A stretch of DNA of 42,547 nucleotides, taken from the NCBI GenBank assembly GCA_031292305.1, contig JARLHJ010000038.1, positions 1 to 42,547 of the forward strand, read 5' to 3'. Of the stretch, positions 7,874 to 16,731 are shown piece by piece. The notes beneath the pieces were generated by a model, which searched no databases, was not told where the DNA came from, and saw only the letters and a list, made by a program, of their open reading frames with translations. The stretch comes from Candidatus Babeliales bacterium. Lineage in GTDB: Bacteria; Babelota; Babeliae; Babelales; JABDEC01. The position numbers and the translations under genes were made by a program. The stretch's first letter is position 1, and each line of letters starts with the position of its first letter.

Positions 7874-8779
7874 ATGTTTGGATTTGGAAATAGAACTAAA
7901 ACAGAGAAGCCAAAAAAATCATTTGGGTCGCAACTTTTTGAGGCAGTATTTATAATACTTCCCATTGCCTTTTTAATACGTACTTTTGGTTATGGCCTCT
8001 ATCAAGTGCCAACAGGTTCAATGGAAACAACAATGCTTGTTGGAGAAAGATTTTTTGCAGATAAATTTTCGGTTCATTTTTGGCCAGCAAAGCATGGTGA
8101 TATTATAAGTTTTAATAATGCAACATTTGATTATTCTAAAAACAAATGGGGCAAACTTTGGCAACAATATGTTTGGGGACCAGAAAATATAACTAAACGT
8201 GTGATAGGTATGCCCGGAGATTCAGTTAAGGGCGTCATCGAAGAAGGCAAACCGGTTATATATTTAAAAAAGACAGGCGAAACTGATTTTAAAAAATTAG
8301 AAGAACCGTATCTTAATAAATATCCGTTAGTAGCAATTCATCAATCTAATTCTAACAAGCCACTTACATATAAAACTTTTGATCCAAAATTCTTACCAGA
8401 AAACCAACCTTATTATCGTATGAACCATTCAGAGATTCAATTGGGAGCTAAACTTGCTGGTTTTTATGGATCGCCTACTGTAAAAGAACCAGGTTCTTTA
8501 TTTAAAGACACTGGCAAAATTGTAGATACTTTTGAAGTTACACTTGCTAATGATGAATATTGGGTAATGGGCGACAATAGATTAAATAGTTCTGATTCAC
8601 GCGTATGGGGACCTTTAAAAAAAGATCTTATACATGGTAAAATTGTGTATAGATTATGGTCAATTGATAGTGATAGCAATGAAGCGTGGTGGAACTTTTG
8701 GATTTTTGATTTAATTAAGCATCCAATAGATTTCTGGAAACGAGTTAGATGGAACAGATGTTTTGAGGTTTTAAGATAA
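7874..8779 (+). CDS. lepB: Signal peptidase I
   Basis: 301 aa. It removes signal peptides from exported proteins at the outer face of the inner membrane. The membrane segment at 22-42 leads into the catalytic Ser in PTGSM (Ser49). The general-base Lys108 is in KRVIGMPGD, and the conserved box YWVMGDNRLNSSDSR is near 235-250. One N-terminal anchor is visible. It lies 24 bases after the CPT-like gene and ends at a shared bidirectional terminator. Its role fits the many signal-peptide proteins in this window. Confidence 0.96.
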   Translation: MFGFGNRTKTEKPKKSFGSQLFEAVFIILPIAFLIRTFGYGLYQVPTGSMETTMLVGERFFADKFSVHFWPAKHGDIISFNNATFDYSKNKWGKLWQQYVWGPENITKRVIGMPGDSVKGVIEEGKPVIYLKKTGETDFKKLEEPYLNKYPLVAIHQSNSNKPLTYKTFDPKFLPENQPYYRMNHSEIQLGAKLAGFYGSPTVKEPGSLFKDTGKIVDTFEVTLANDEYWVMGDNRLNSSDSRVWGPLKKDLIHGKIVYRLWSIDSDSNEAWWNFWIFDLIKHPIDFWKRVRWNRCFEVLR

Positions 8780-8800
8780 AATTTAGTAAGCTTTTAAATA

Positions 8801-8835
8801 AAAAAATCCTCGAGTTTTTAGTTCGAGGATTTTTT
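8801..8835. terminator. Bidirectional terminator between lepB and NUDIX gene
   Basis: Arms 8801-8813 and 8823-8835 are perfectly complementary over 13 bp with a 9-base loop. A and T tracts give U-runs on both strands. The right arm includes the last codons of the minus-strand NUDIX gene. Confidence 0.85.
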
Positions 8836-9252
8836 TATTTCATCAATTACATAAAAAGCAAAAGGACTTAACATTGTTTCTGTTAAATCAGTTATTGCAA
8901 ACCATTGTGCACCTAGAGAATCTTCGATATGAATTTCATTTACTAATTTACTATCATCATAAGATGTTACTAAATATACAGCACCTGAGTGATTTAATTC
9001 TTCTTCAATTCCATCAATCTTATAATTTAAAGTGATATTGTAATTATTAAATAATTCTGCTTGATTAATTACAACGCGAGTCTCTTCTATAACTTCCCGT
9101 ATTAAGGTTTCTAAATTTGTTTCATCTAATTCTGGTCTGCCACCGGGTAAATCTAATTTACCTTTATAAGGTCCTCGGCTTTTTTTAATAAGTAAAATAT
9201 TATTATCTTTTAAGATAATTCCATAAACACCAAAATGTTGTTTTGTTTGCAT
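8818..9252 (-). CDS. NUDIX hydrolase
   Basis: 144 aa from the chosen ATG. It hydrolyses a nucleoside-diphosphate-linked substrate; the precise one is not predictable. The Nudix box is GGRPELDETNLETLIREV followed by IEET, matching Gx5Ex7REUxEE. The longer open frame to 9363 overlaps the upstream gene and lacks a good start. The ATG at 9250-9252 begins right before the conserved first strand and leaves 14 bases to the upstream stop, but its Shine-Dalgarno is weak. No signal peptide is seen; probably cytosolic and co-transcribed with the upstream P-loop gene. Confidence 0.88.
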   Translation of the reverse strand: MQTKQHFGVYGIILKDNNILLIKKSRGPYKGKLDLPGGRPELDETNLETLIREVIEETRVVINQAELFNNYNITLNYKIDGIEEELNHSGAVYLVTSYDDSKLVNEIHIEDSLGAQWFAITDLTETMLSPFAFYVIDEIKKSSN

Positions 9253-9266
9253 AAAATTATTTTTTG

Positions 9267-10253
9267 TTAAATTATTTTTAATAAGAGCTGAGCACATTCG
9301 AGTGAGCTTTGTTTGTCTGTAGGCAAAAGAATATCGTATTTTGATTTTGGAATAACATGACACATAGGTTCTTTTTGGAAGTTTTTAATTAATTCATATT
9401 TAAATTCTTTAAATTGCTTTTTACTAAATTCTCCACGAGTTTGGGAATTTGCGTCACCTTGTGCATGTATTGATTCATCTAAACTAGCCTCAACTATTGC
9501 CAAGTTGGTTTTTAAATTTTCTAATAACAGTGTCTCAATAGGTTTATTTTCAGATTCAAAATCTTTTACCTCAGATTCAGGAACTAAGTGGTATTTATCT
9601 TTAAAGCTCATTAGTGCTTGGGTAAAGAATCTAATTTGTGAGAAATTTCTCTTTTCAACAGATTCTTTATTTCTTTTTAATGTACGTTGAACCAAACTTT
9701 CAAATGGCGAATAAGCTAAAGCTACAACAACTTTAAATTCTTTATTTAATTCATCAATGTGTTCTTGACTTAAAAACCAATGATCAATAATTACATTATT
9801 TCCTGTAATAGCACAATCACGTACTGCCCTCATTATATGATCAACATAAAAGTTGTTCCACACGTCATTTATAGCTTTCATTTCCTTTGTTTTAGAATCA
9901 AGAACTTTTTGAACTTTTTTAATAGTTTCTATTGCAGCATTTTTTTCAATATCTGTAGCAGAATTTTTAAAGAAAATTTGATTTCTAACTATAGCATGGA
10001 ACAGATTTGCTGAATCTACTGCTTTTGCAATAATTTCCACTTCTATGGGAAAAATATTTGCTATATTATTTGGGTGATTATCATAAAAAACCTGGTCTTC
10101 ATCAAGAATTTTACAACTCATGTCTAATTTTTGAAATTCTTTACAAATGCTTGTTTTACCTGCACAACCTGAGCCTTGCAAAATTATTATTATTGATGAG
10201 ATATTATTAATATAAAATAGAAGAATAAAAATTAATAAACTTTTTTTCATCAT
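9267..10253 (-). CDS. Exported P-loop kinase-like protein
   Basis: 328 aa. Residues 1-20 form a hydrophobic signal peptide and Walker A follows at once: GSGCAGKT (27-34). Later VIIDHWFLS and the Arg/Lys-rich lid-like stretch near QRTLKRNKES resemble nucleoside/shikimate-type or CPT-like kinases. The residues after about 245 match nothing known. As with the CPT-like gene at 7160, an ATP-using domain carries an export signal. AAGGG precedes two adjacent ATGs, so the start is uncertain by one codon. The NUDIX gene follows by 14 bases. Confidence 0.65.
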   Translation of the reverse strand: MMKKSLLIFILLFYINNISSIIIILQGSGCAGKTSICKEFQKLDMSCKILDEDQVFYDNHPNNIANIFPIEVEIIAKAVDSANLFHAIVRNQIFFKNSATDIEKNAAIETIKKVQKVLDSKTKEMKAINDVWNNFYVDHIMRAVRDCAITGNNVIIDHWFLSQEHIDELNKEFKVVVALAYSPFESLVQRTLKRNKESVEKRNFSQIRFFTQALMSFKDKYHLVPESEVKDFESENKPIETLLLENLKTNLAIVEASLDESIHAQGDANSQTRGEFSKKQFKEFKYELIKNFQKEPMCHVIPKSKYDILLPTDKQSSLECAQLLLKII

Positions 10254-10274
10254 AAACCCTTTTTTATAAGTTAG

Positions 10275-11666
10275 TTAATGGCTCAGTTCATACTCTAGCT
10301 GCTTTAATTTATTATCAAAGCCTAAGTCTAATTCGCGTAATTTTTGAATCTTATTAATACCATGTGAAATGGTAGAGTGGTCTTTTCTTCCTAAAAATTC
10401 ACCGATATCAAGTAATGATTTTTCTGTATTTTTCTTCATTAAATACATAGCTACTTGCCGAGCAAAAGAAAGTTCTTTATTGCGACTTTTTGATTGTAAA
10501 TCCGATAAGTTATATGAAAAATTTTTATGAATAATTTTTGCAATTTCTTGAAGCCCAATTGTAGTATTTTTTTGTTTTACAACACCTAAAACGCGCTGAG
10601 CAAGGTCTAATGTAATTGGTTGATTAGTTAAATTAGAAAATGCAAAAACACGAATTAGCAAGCCTTCTAACTCTCTTACATTAGTTTCAACGCGAGAAGC
10701 TATAAAGTTTAAAACATCATCAGAGATGATTTCATTATTTAATTCAGCTTTGCGTTTTAAAATTGCTATCTTGGTTTCTAACATTGGCATATGAATGTCC
10801 GTAATTAACCCACCTTCTAACCTAGAACGTAATCTTTGTGCAATACCTTCTAAATTAGACGGATAGACATCACTAGAAATAACAATTTGCTTAGAAGCTT
10901 CAAATAAATTATTAAAAATATGAAAAAAAGCTTCTTGTGTTTGCTCTTTATTGGAAATAAATTGAACATCGTCAATTAACAAAACATCTATATCTTTATA
11001 TTTTTCTTTGAATGCATGGATTTTATCAAAGCGGATAGCATTAATAAACTCATTTACAAATCTATCAGCTGTTTGGTACAAAACCACAGATTTTTTATAC
11101 TGCTTTTTGATTTCATTGCCAATTGCATGCAATAAATGTGTTTTTCCTAAACCTGAAGAACCATATATAAATAATGGATTATATAAAACCCCAGGATTTT
11201 TGGTTACAGCATAAGAGGCAGCATACGCCAAAGAATTGCTTGGACCAACTACAAAAGTCTCAAATTGATAATTAGAATTAATGTGATCTTTGCTTTTATA
11301 TACAGGTCTTAATTGAACTCTGGTATCTAAACTTTTTGATAATTCTTGTTTTGATTCATGCGCTGCTTTGGGATCTTCTAAATTTTGAACCTTAGTTACA
11401 GTAGTTACAATTTTTTCAGATTGCTCAACAAATATAATTGTTAAATTATCAACATTTAAAAGCCTGCTTAAATGCAATTTAAATAGATCTAGATATTGAG
11501 TTCTTATCCAATCTTTTACAAAAGCATTGGGTGCTTGAATATGTACAACTTCTTCAAGCGAATCCCATTTTACAAGAGTAACTGCTTTAAGCCAAGTTTC
11601 TACAACCTGACTTCCAATCTCTTGTCTTACAATATTTAAAAAAGCTTGCCAAATACTTACCAACAC
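10275..11666 (-). CDS. dnaA: Chromosomal replication initiator DnaA
   Basis: 463 aa, full length for the family. It binds DnaA boxes and opens oriC. Domain I is at about 1-85, a linker runs to 125, and the AAA+ domain has Walker A GSSGLGKT (169-176) and Walker B DVLLIDD (227-233). The C-terminal helix-turn-helix has FLGRKDHSTISHGI. The start is GTG; a TATAAT-like -10 on the minus strand at 11688-11683 would start RNA only about 10 bases upstream, so the message may be nearly leaderless. No cluster of DnaA boxes is seen next to the gene, so I do not call an origin. Confidence 0.96.
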   Translation of the reverse strand: MLVSIWQAFLNIVRQEIGSQVVETWLKAVTLVKWDSLEEVVHIQAPNAFVKDWIRTQYLDLFKLHLSRLLNVDNLTIIFVEQSEKIVTTVTKVQNLEDPKAAHESKQELSKSLDTRVQLRPVYKSKDHINSNYQFETFVVGPSNSLAYAASYAVTKNPGVLYNPLFIYGSSGLGKTHLLHAIGNEIKKQYKKSVVLYQTADRFVNEFINAIRFDKIHAFKEKYKDIDVLLIDDVQFISNKEQTQEAFFHIFNNLFEASKQIVISSDVYPSNLEGIAQRLRSRLEGGLITDIHMPMLETKIAILKRKAELNNEIISDDVLNFIASRVETNVRELEGLLIRVFAFSNLTNQPITLDLAQRVLGVVKQKNTTIGLQEIAKIIHKNFSYNLSDLQSKSRNKELSFARQVAMYLMKKNTEKSLLDIGEFLGRKDHSTISHGINKIQKLRELDLGFDNKLKQLEYELSH

Positions 11667-11682
11667 TCTAATTTCTCTATTA

Positions 11683-11688
11683 ATTATA
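11683..11688 (-). promoter_or_regulatory. -10 element before dnaA
   Basis: A perfect TATAAT on the minus strand lies 16 bases before the GTG start of dnaA. No good -35 is visible. Confidence 0.35.
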
Positions 11689-11721
11689 TGTTACAAAAAA
11701 ACATCGAAACCTATTATTAGT

Positions 11722-12390
11722 ATGAAAAAAATATTTTTTCTTTCAATTTGTTTGTTTATTTCTTCTTGCCAAAAGAAACAAAACGTCAATTTAGCTAAAA
11801 ATCTTTACGAACAAAGTATTATAGAAGCAGAAGACGGTAATCTAAAAAATGCATTACATATTATCAATAAATCTATTGATATGAAGCCAAATTTAAATTC
11901 TTACGCTTTAAAAGCCACAATACTTTATCAACTTAAAGAGTATCATGAAAGTTTACCGATTTTTCAAAAAATTATTAGTGATAAAAAATTTTCATCTACT
12001 TTAAAGACAGATGTTATGAATAATTATGCTTGTACATTGCTTGCTTTAGACAAAAAACATGAAGCAAAAGAGATTTGGCACCAACTTGTTTCTGATAAAA
12101 ATTATTTATCACCTGAAGTTGCATGGTTTAATTTAGGTTTACTGGAATTCAAAGAAGGCTTAAGCAATAATCTAAATAAAACCAATTTAGAAAAATCTAA
12201 ACAATTCTTTTCTAATGCAGTAAATATATCTTCTGAATACGCAGATGCCTATTTTTATTTAGCCTTAGTGTTATTTTATTTAAACGAACTAGAAAGCGCT
12301 AAAAAAGTTACTTTAAGCTTACTTGGCATTTCTCCTGAGCATGAAGCTGGTAAAGCTCTATTAAATAAAATTAATTTAAAAGCTATCTAA
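11722..12390 (+). CDS. TPR lipoprotein
   Basis: 222 aa. The signal peptide ends in Ile-Ser-Ser-Cys16, a lipobox. The rest is made of TPR-like helix pairs: about 24-57, 58-90, 94-125, 132-160 and 170-205. It probably acts as an envelope scaffold. PilF/BamD-like roles are possible but nothing in the context supports a pilus. It is divergent from dnaA, with 55 bases between the starts. A small membrane-protein gene follows by 17 bases. Confidence 0.75.
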   Translation: MKKIFFLSICLFISSCQKKQNVNLAKNLYEQSIIEAEDGNLKNALHIINKSIDMKPNLNSYALKATILYQLKEYHESLPIFQKIISDKKFSSTLKTDVMNNYACTLLALDKKHEAKEIWHQLVSDKNYLSPEVAWFNLGLLEFKEGLSNNLNKTNLEKSKQFFSNAVNISSEYADAYFYLALVLFYLNELESAKKVTLSLLGISPEHEAGKALLNKINLKAI

Positions 12391-12407
12391 TTAGCAGAAG
12401 GGAAAAA

Positions 12408-12581
12408 ATGACAAACAACAGAATTATATATATTATTTCAATATTTTCATCAGCTGCGGCATTCGCGATTTGTAGAAAATTAGGTTACAGTACGAAAGTT
12501 TGCGAAAAAGTTGCAATAATTGTTTGTTTGACAATGTTTATACTGCAATTCGTAGCTCTAAAACTTACATTAAAAAATTAA
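12408..12581 (+). CDS. 57-residue two-helix membrane protein
   Basis: ATG at 12408 with an AGAAGGG Shine-Dalgarno, ending with TAA at 12579-12581. The protein has two hydrophobic segments (about 6-22 and 35-55) joined by a short basic loop containing RKLGYSTKVCEK. It follows the TPR lipoprotein gene by 17 bases and is probably in the same transcript. It ends 3 bases before the stop of the convergent amidase gene. No family recognised. Confidence 0.6.
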   Translation: MTNNRIIYIISIFSSAAAFAICRKLGYSTKVCEKVAIIVCLTMFILQFVALKLTLKN

Positions 12582-12584
12582 ACC

Positions 12585-13691
12585 TTAACAATTATATTTT
12601 TCAATGCCGTTAACTAGGCCACTTACTATCGCATCCTGAAATTTTAAGCTTTGTAGGCGCTTATTATCATCTTCATTTGAAAGATAGCCCAATTCAATTA
12701 AAATAGATGGCATTTGAGTGCCAATTAAAATCTGAGAAACAGATTTACGTACTTTTCTATCTTTAAAAGCTGAATCAAACTTTTTGGCTGCATTATAAAT
12801 ATTTTCATGAATAATACATGCAAGTTGTTTATTTTTTTTACTGATTTCAAAGCCATAGTCATCACTAAAACTGGAATTATCTTTATGATTTTTAAGCAAT
12901 GAGTAATCTGCATAATAAGTTTCTAGACCTTCTGCTTTAGAATTAACTGATAGATTTGCATGAAGTGAAATAAATATTGAATTGGAAGGCAAGAAATTGG
13001 CAAACTTGGTTCGATCATCTAAAGCTACAAAAACATCTCTATCACGCGTTAAGAAAACATTTATTTTCTTTTTCTCTAATGCTTTCTTTAATTTTAATCC
13101 GGTAGTCAAAACAATATCCTTTTCTGCAACATTATATAACCCAACTCCACCGGGGTCTGTTTGCCCATGGCCAGGATCTATAATAACAATTAGTTCTTTG
13201 TTTTTTACAACGGTTTTAGGCATATCTAAATGTTTTGTTGCATCTTTATGCACTATATAGAACATTAGACTTTTGAATAAACTTATTGCATCAAAGAATA
13301 ATGGTTCAATTTTTTCGATAAACTCAGGATTGTAATTGATTATTATTTTTATTCCGTCACGAACAGGAGCTATCTTAAATCTATAAAACGGGTGCTTAAA
13401 ATTATTGATTTCATCTATTTTTGGTTTGGCTTCTTTAGATATTTTTGCATTTTCTAATAAATAAACTTCTTCATATTCAAGCTGATCTTGAGGTTTCTCA
13501 CTTCTGCTTAATAAAGTTAATGTTGGGTTTTCTTTTAAATAAAAAATAATCTTATCTTGCAAAGTTCCTAAATGATGAAAAGCTTTTGCAATTGATAATT
13601 CTTTATTGGAAACAGATTTTAAAACTGGGAAAAAACCGCTGAATGCAAATAATAAAATAAAAAATCTCAAGCCCACTATTCTTGGATTCAT
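12585..13691 (-). CDS. Exported N-acetylmuramoyl-L-alanine amidase (Amidase_3)
   Basis: 368 aa. It cleaves the bond between N-acetylmuramic acid and L-Ala in peptidoglycan, in the periplasm. N-terminal signal sequence (about 1-25), an unassigned region to 165, then the zinc-dependent amidase domain. Zinc ligands and catalytic residues are visible: His174 in IDPGHG, Glu189 in AEKDI, His243 in SLHAN and Glu332 in IELGYLSN. AAGGGAT precedes the ATG. It resembles AmiA/AmiC in its catalytic domain only; the N-terminal region is not a clear AMIN domain. Confidence 0.92.
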   Translation of the reverse strand: MNPRIVGLRFFILLFAFSGFFPVLKSVSNKELSIAKAFHHLGTLQDKIIFYLKENPTLTLLSRSEKPQDQLEYEEVYLLENAKISKEAKPKIDEINNFKHPFYRFKIAPVRDGIKIIINYNPEFIEKIEPLFFDAISLFKSLMFYIVHKDATKHLDMPKTVVKNKELIVIIDPGHGQTDPGGVGLYNVAEKDIVLTTGLKLKKALEKKKINVFLTRDRDVFVALDDRTKFANFLPSNSIFISLHANLSVNSKAEGLETYYADYSLLKNHKDNSSFSDDYGFEISKKNKQLACIIHENIYNAAKKFDSAFKDRKVRKSVSQILIGTQMPSILIELGYLSNEDDNKRLQSLKFQDAIVSGLVNGIEKYNC

Positions 13692-13798
13692 GTTTATCCC
13701 TTTTTATGTTTAAAGATAAACTTATAATAACAATTTAATAAACTAACTGTCAATTAATTAAGCGAGCTTTAGATATTTTATTTACAACAGAAGTTAAT

Positions 13799-14227
13799 TT
13801 AAATATTATTTTCTACTTTTATTAAGCTAAGAGAATTTAACAAATTAACTACATTCATATAATAGCGCCAAAATTTTTTAACTTCTTTAAAAGCTTCTAG
13901 ACGATTATTAGTTTGCTGCATAATATTAAATTCGAGGTCTTGCGAGATTTGAATAAGCATTGTTATTGCTACTTTAAAACTTTTGGATTTTTCTTTATCA
14001 AATTTTTTTTGTAGCTCAATATTCATTGGCTCATCTAAATTAAGAGAATTTTTAAACTGATGCAAAATAAAATGTTCTAATAAGACTTTTTGCTCTTGAG
14101 TGGTTTTATTTTCTACAAATTCCTTGTGCCATTGAACCGGACTCATAATAAATTTTAAATTTAATTTTTCTTCAGATGATTCTAAACTAGCGATAAAAAA
14201 CAAAAATATATAAAATAAAAAAATCAT
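13799..14227 (-). CDS. Small exported protein of unknown function
   Basis: 142 aa; not recognised. Residues 1-17 form a signal peptide. The mature part is mostly helical and charged and lacks Cys. TAGGAGT precedes the ATG. It lies between the C39-like peptidase and the amidase on the same strand with gaps of 61 and 107 bases, so shared transcription is possible. Confidence 0.6.
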   Translation of the reverse strand: MIFLFYIFLFFIASLESSEEKLNLKFIMSPVQWHKEFVENKTTQEQKVLLEHFILHQFKNSLNLDEPMNIELQKKFDKEKSKSFKVAITMLIQISQDLEFNIMQQTNNRLEAFKEVKKFWRYYMNVVNLLNSLSLIKVENNI

Positions 14228-14288
14228 CTTACTCCTAAATTTTTATTTAAAGTAAGACATATAAAAATCAAAATGCAAGATTAATTTT

Positions 14289-15314
14289 TTATCTTCTATC
14301 GATAATATACGCAATGCGGTGTGAACGCTCCCAGGCTCTTGCTAAACTTGTAATATCATATCTTCTTTTGACCTTACAATTGTCAGGAAAAGCAGGATCA
14401 TTAACAATAACTTCTCTATTATTTTTATCAAAACCTGTGACTAAAATTAAATGACCATGATTATAATCTTTTGGTGCACCGCTAATTTTTCCTCTGACAC
14501 TAATCACTACTGGATAACCCCTCATTAAATTAGCATGCAAATCTATGAATGAATTTAATCTAACAACTCTAAAATAATAGCCTGGACACAATTCATAAGC
14601 TGCCGCGGTATTAAAAGGCCAGCTTCCATAAGAATCTAACCCTTTATCATAAACACGTTTAGCAAAATCCACTATATTAATTTCTGTATTGCAAAAATGA
14701 CTTACCATCATTGAAATAGATGTCGGCGAGCACATTCTTTGATTATCAATATGATCTAAAATCATTTGCGATTTTTTAGGAACATTTTTAATTTCAACAC
14801 TTTCAAGATTTAATAAATCTTGAACTTTTTCAATCTTAAATTTTGAAAAATCTGATATAGAAACACCTAACATTCTCAAATCAGCTAAGTTTGCATTGTT
14901 TTTAGGTTCTACTTTAAGCTTAAAGCCATCTGCAAGCTTACCTGGGGAAATTTCTAAGCGTACATACACATAAGAAGTATCGTTTTTTGCTATATCAGAA
15001 TAAGATTGTTGAACTCCATTTCCCCAATCAAACATTTTATACCATTTTCCCCATTCCTTATTAGAAGCATATCTTGGTTTTACCCAAAATCTAAAATAAC
15101 CTTTTTTTGGACGTAAAGCGTTCCAAGAAAAAATTAATTGATTAAAAGATGGAACATCTACTTTTGAAAATATAATATTAGGCTTACCTGTTAACTGCTC
15201 CGCTTCATTTAATGGGATTTTTTTTCTATATGACCATGTCCATGGTATTTGAGCATTAATTGAACAATTAATGCTTATAAATATGAAAAAAAATATACCA
15301 ATTTTTAACTTCAT
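14289..15314 (-). CDS. Exported C39-like cysteine peptidase
   Basis: 341 aa. Signal peptide at 1-21. Residues 25-165 form an aromatic, beta-rich region of unknown type. The C-terminal half is a C39-like papain-fold domain: Cys195 in QRMCSPTSISM, His288 in NHGHLILVTGFD and Asp306 in VIVNDPAFP. Such proteins cleave peptides or have amide-hydrolase roles; the target is unknown. It is outside the cytosol. AGGGGAA precedes the ATG. No ABC or bacteriocin transporter is adjacent, so a leader-peptidase role is unlikely. Confidence 0.82.
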   Translation of the reverse strand: MKLKIGIFFFIFISINCSINAQIPWTWSYRKKIPLNEAEQLTGKPNIIFSKVDVPSFNQLIFSWNALRPKKGYFRFWVKPRYASNKEWGKWYKMFDWGNGVQQSYSDIAKNDTSYVYVRLEISPGKLADGFKLKVEPKNNANLADLRMLGVSISDFSKFKIEKVQDLLNLESVEIKNVPKKSQMILDHIDNQRMCSPTSISMMVSHFCNTEINIVDFAKRVYDKGLDSYGSWPFNTAAAYELCPGYYFRVVRLNSFIDLHANLMRGYPVVISVRGKISGAPKDYNHGHLILVTGFDKNNREVIVNDPAFPDNCKVKRRYDITSLARAWERSHRIAYIIDRR

Positions 15315-15438
15315 CCATTTCCCCTGCTATCCCTTTTTTATAAAATTACACGAATAATTTAATAAATAACAATGGTGCAAAAAAATAAGTTTAATCATCC
15401 GCACCCCAACATACATTTTTTATAAAAAATAGGAATTA

Positions 15439-15468
15439 TTAACATATATAGATCGATTGAGGTATTAT
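15439..15468 (+). promoter_or_regulatory. Promoter of the NlpC/P60 gene
   Basis: TTAACA at 15439-15444 and TATTAT at 15463-15468 are separated by 18 bases. The inferred RNA start near 15475 lies after the upstream in-frame ATG at 15457 and so supports 15499 as the real start. Confidence 0.5.
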
Positions 15469-15498
15469 ATAAATTATAAAATAGGGGGTTGTAATAAG

Positions 15499-16683
15499 AT
15501 GTTACTAAAAAAAAGTTTAATAATGGCTACTATTATAAACACACTTTCTGGACAATACGCATTGGTGGTCAAGCCAGTAATTGATTTATTACCTCAAAAA
15601 ATGGGGGCAATATACAATAACTCTAATTATTATAGCCGAATACCTTTAAGCCCTGTGGCTAAAGCAGATTTAAAAACATGTCCCAGAGTTCATCAACTTT
15701 TATTTAATGAAATTGTAAAAATAGTTAAAGTTGATAATGATGAAGTAGTTATCGAGGCTCCAAATATCTACTATCAAACTATTGATAGCGATAAGAAAAA
15801 TAATACTTTTTGGACATTAAAAGATAATTTAATCTATATAGATAAATTAGATTCAAATAAACTTCCCAAAACTGAAAATTCTAATCTCGCTACTTTATTG
15901 TTTCCATTTGAAGATGGTGTTACTAATCAAACATACTCTGCAGGAACTAATTTTGTATATTCAGAAATACCTGACAACACAAATGAATTTAATATCTATA
16001 TATTTGATCCGGAAGCTCTTGAATTTAAAGAAAGCAAAGTTCCAAAAAAATTCTTTATAACTAAAGATTATGTTAATGAACATACAAAGCAAAATCGAAT
16101 AGCAAACTTTGTTAATATATTAAAAAAATGGGCCAATTTAAAACATGGATTTATTCCTTACACTTGGGGAGGATCTAGTTTTTGCAATACCAGCAATGAA
16201 AAACAGTTTAATTGTGTTGATCAAACATATGAAAAGAATAAAATAAATTATTTTGAATTTGCTGACTATCAAGAAACACCTAAAGCAGGTTTTGATTGTT
16301 CTGGATTAATTGTATCTGCAACACGAATTGCGGGCATTCCATTCCCCTTTAAAAATACGACTACTATAATGAAAAACCTTAAACAACTCGCTAAAAACGA
16401 AACAATTGCTGAAGGTGATTTAATATGGATACCTGGCCACATAATTATAATTACTGATTTAAAACATAATTTATGTGTAGAAGCACGAGGTTATATAAAC
16501 AATGGTTATGGCAAAGTACATGAATTAAAATTGAATCAGCTATTTAAAAATTTAAATAATTTTGAAGATCTCAAAAATGCTTTTTTCAATAAAAAAATTA
16601 TTCAACGCCTTGACAGCAAGGGTAATGTTTTTGAAAATATATCTAATTTAAAAATCTTAAAAATAGAAAGTTGCTGGAAATAA
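15499..16683 (+). CDS. Exported NlpC/P60 peptidoglycan hydrolase
   Basis: 394 aa from the chosen ATG, which has a GGGGG-type Shine-Dalgarno and lies downstream of the promoter; an in-frame ATG 42 bases earlier lies inside the promoter. Signal peptide at about 1-21. The N-terminal half is SH3b-like in character. The NlpC/P60 domain has IPYTWGGSSF, catalytic Cys267 in GFDCSGLI and His314 in PGHIIII. It should cut peptide stems of peptidoglycan. A tandem paralogue follows that has lost both catalytic residues. Confidence 0.88.
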   Translation: MLLKKSLIMATIINTLSGQYALVVKPVIDLLPQKMGAIYNNSNYYSRIPLSPVAKADLKTCPRVHQLLFNEIVKIVKVDNDEVVIEAPNIYYQTIDSDKKNNTFWTLKDNLIYIDKLDSNKLPKTENSNLATLLFPFEDGVTNQTYSAGTNFVYSEIPDNTNEFNIYIFDPEALEFKESKVPKKFFITKDYVNEHTKQNRIANFVNILKKWANLKHGFIPYTWGGSSFCNTSNEKQFNCVDQTYEKNKINYFEFADYQETPKAGFDCSGLIVSATRIAGIPFPFKNTTTIMKNLKQLAKNETIAEGDLIWIPGHIIIITDLKHNLCVEARGYINNGYGKVHELKLNQLFKNLNNFEDLKNAFFNKKIIQRLDSKGNVFENISNLKILKIESCWK

Positions 16684-16731
16684 TTTTTTGCCGTAAATTT
16701 AAAATTATTAATTTTAAATTTAGGAGTTAAT

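Noticed and set aside
12982-13260. 92-codon frame antisense to the amidase
   Set aside because: It covers the conserved amidase motifs on the other strand, so it is a shadow.
15457-15498. Upstream ATG of the NlpC/P60 gene
   Set aside because: It lies within the predicted promoter and has no signal peptide next to it; the ATG at 15499 has both Shine-Dalgarno and signal peptide.
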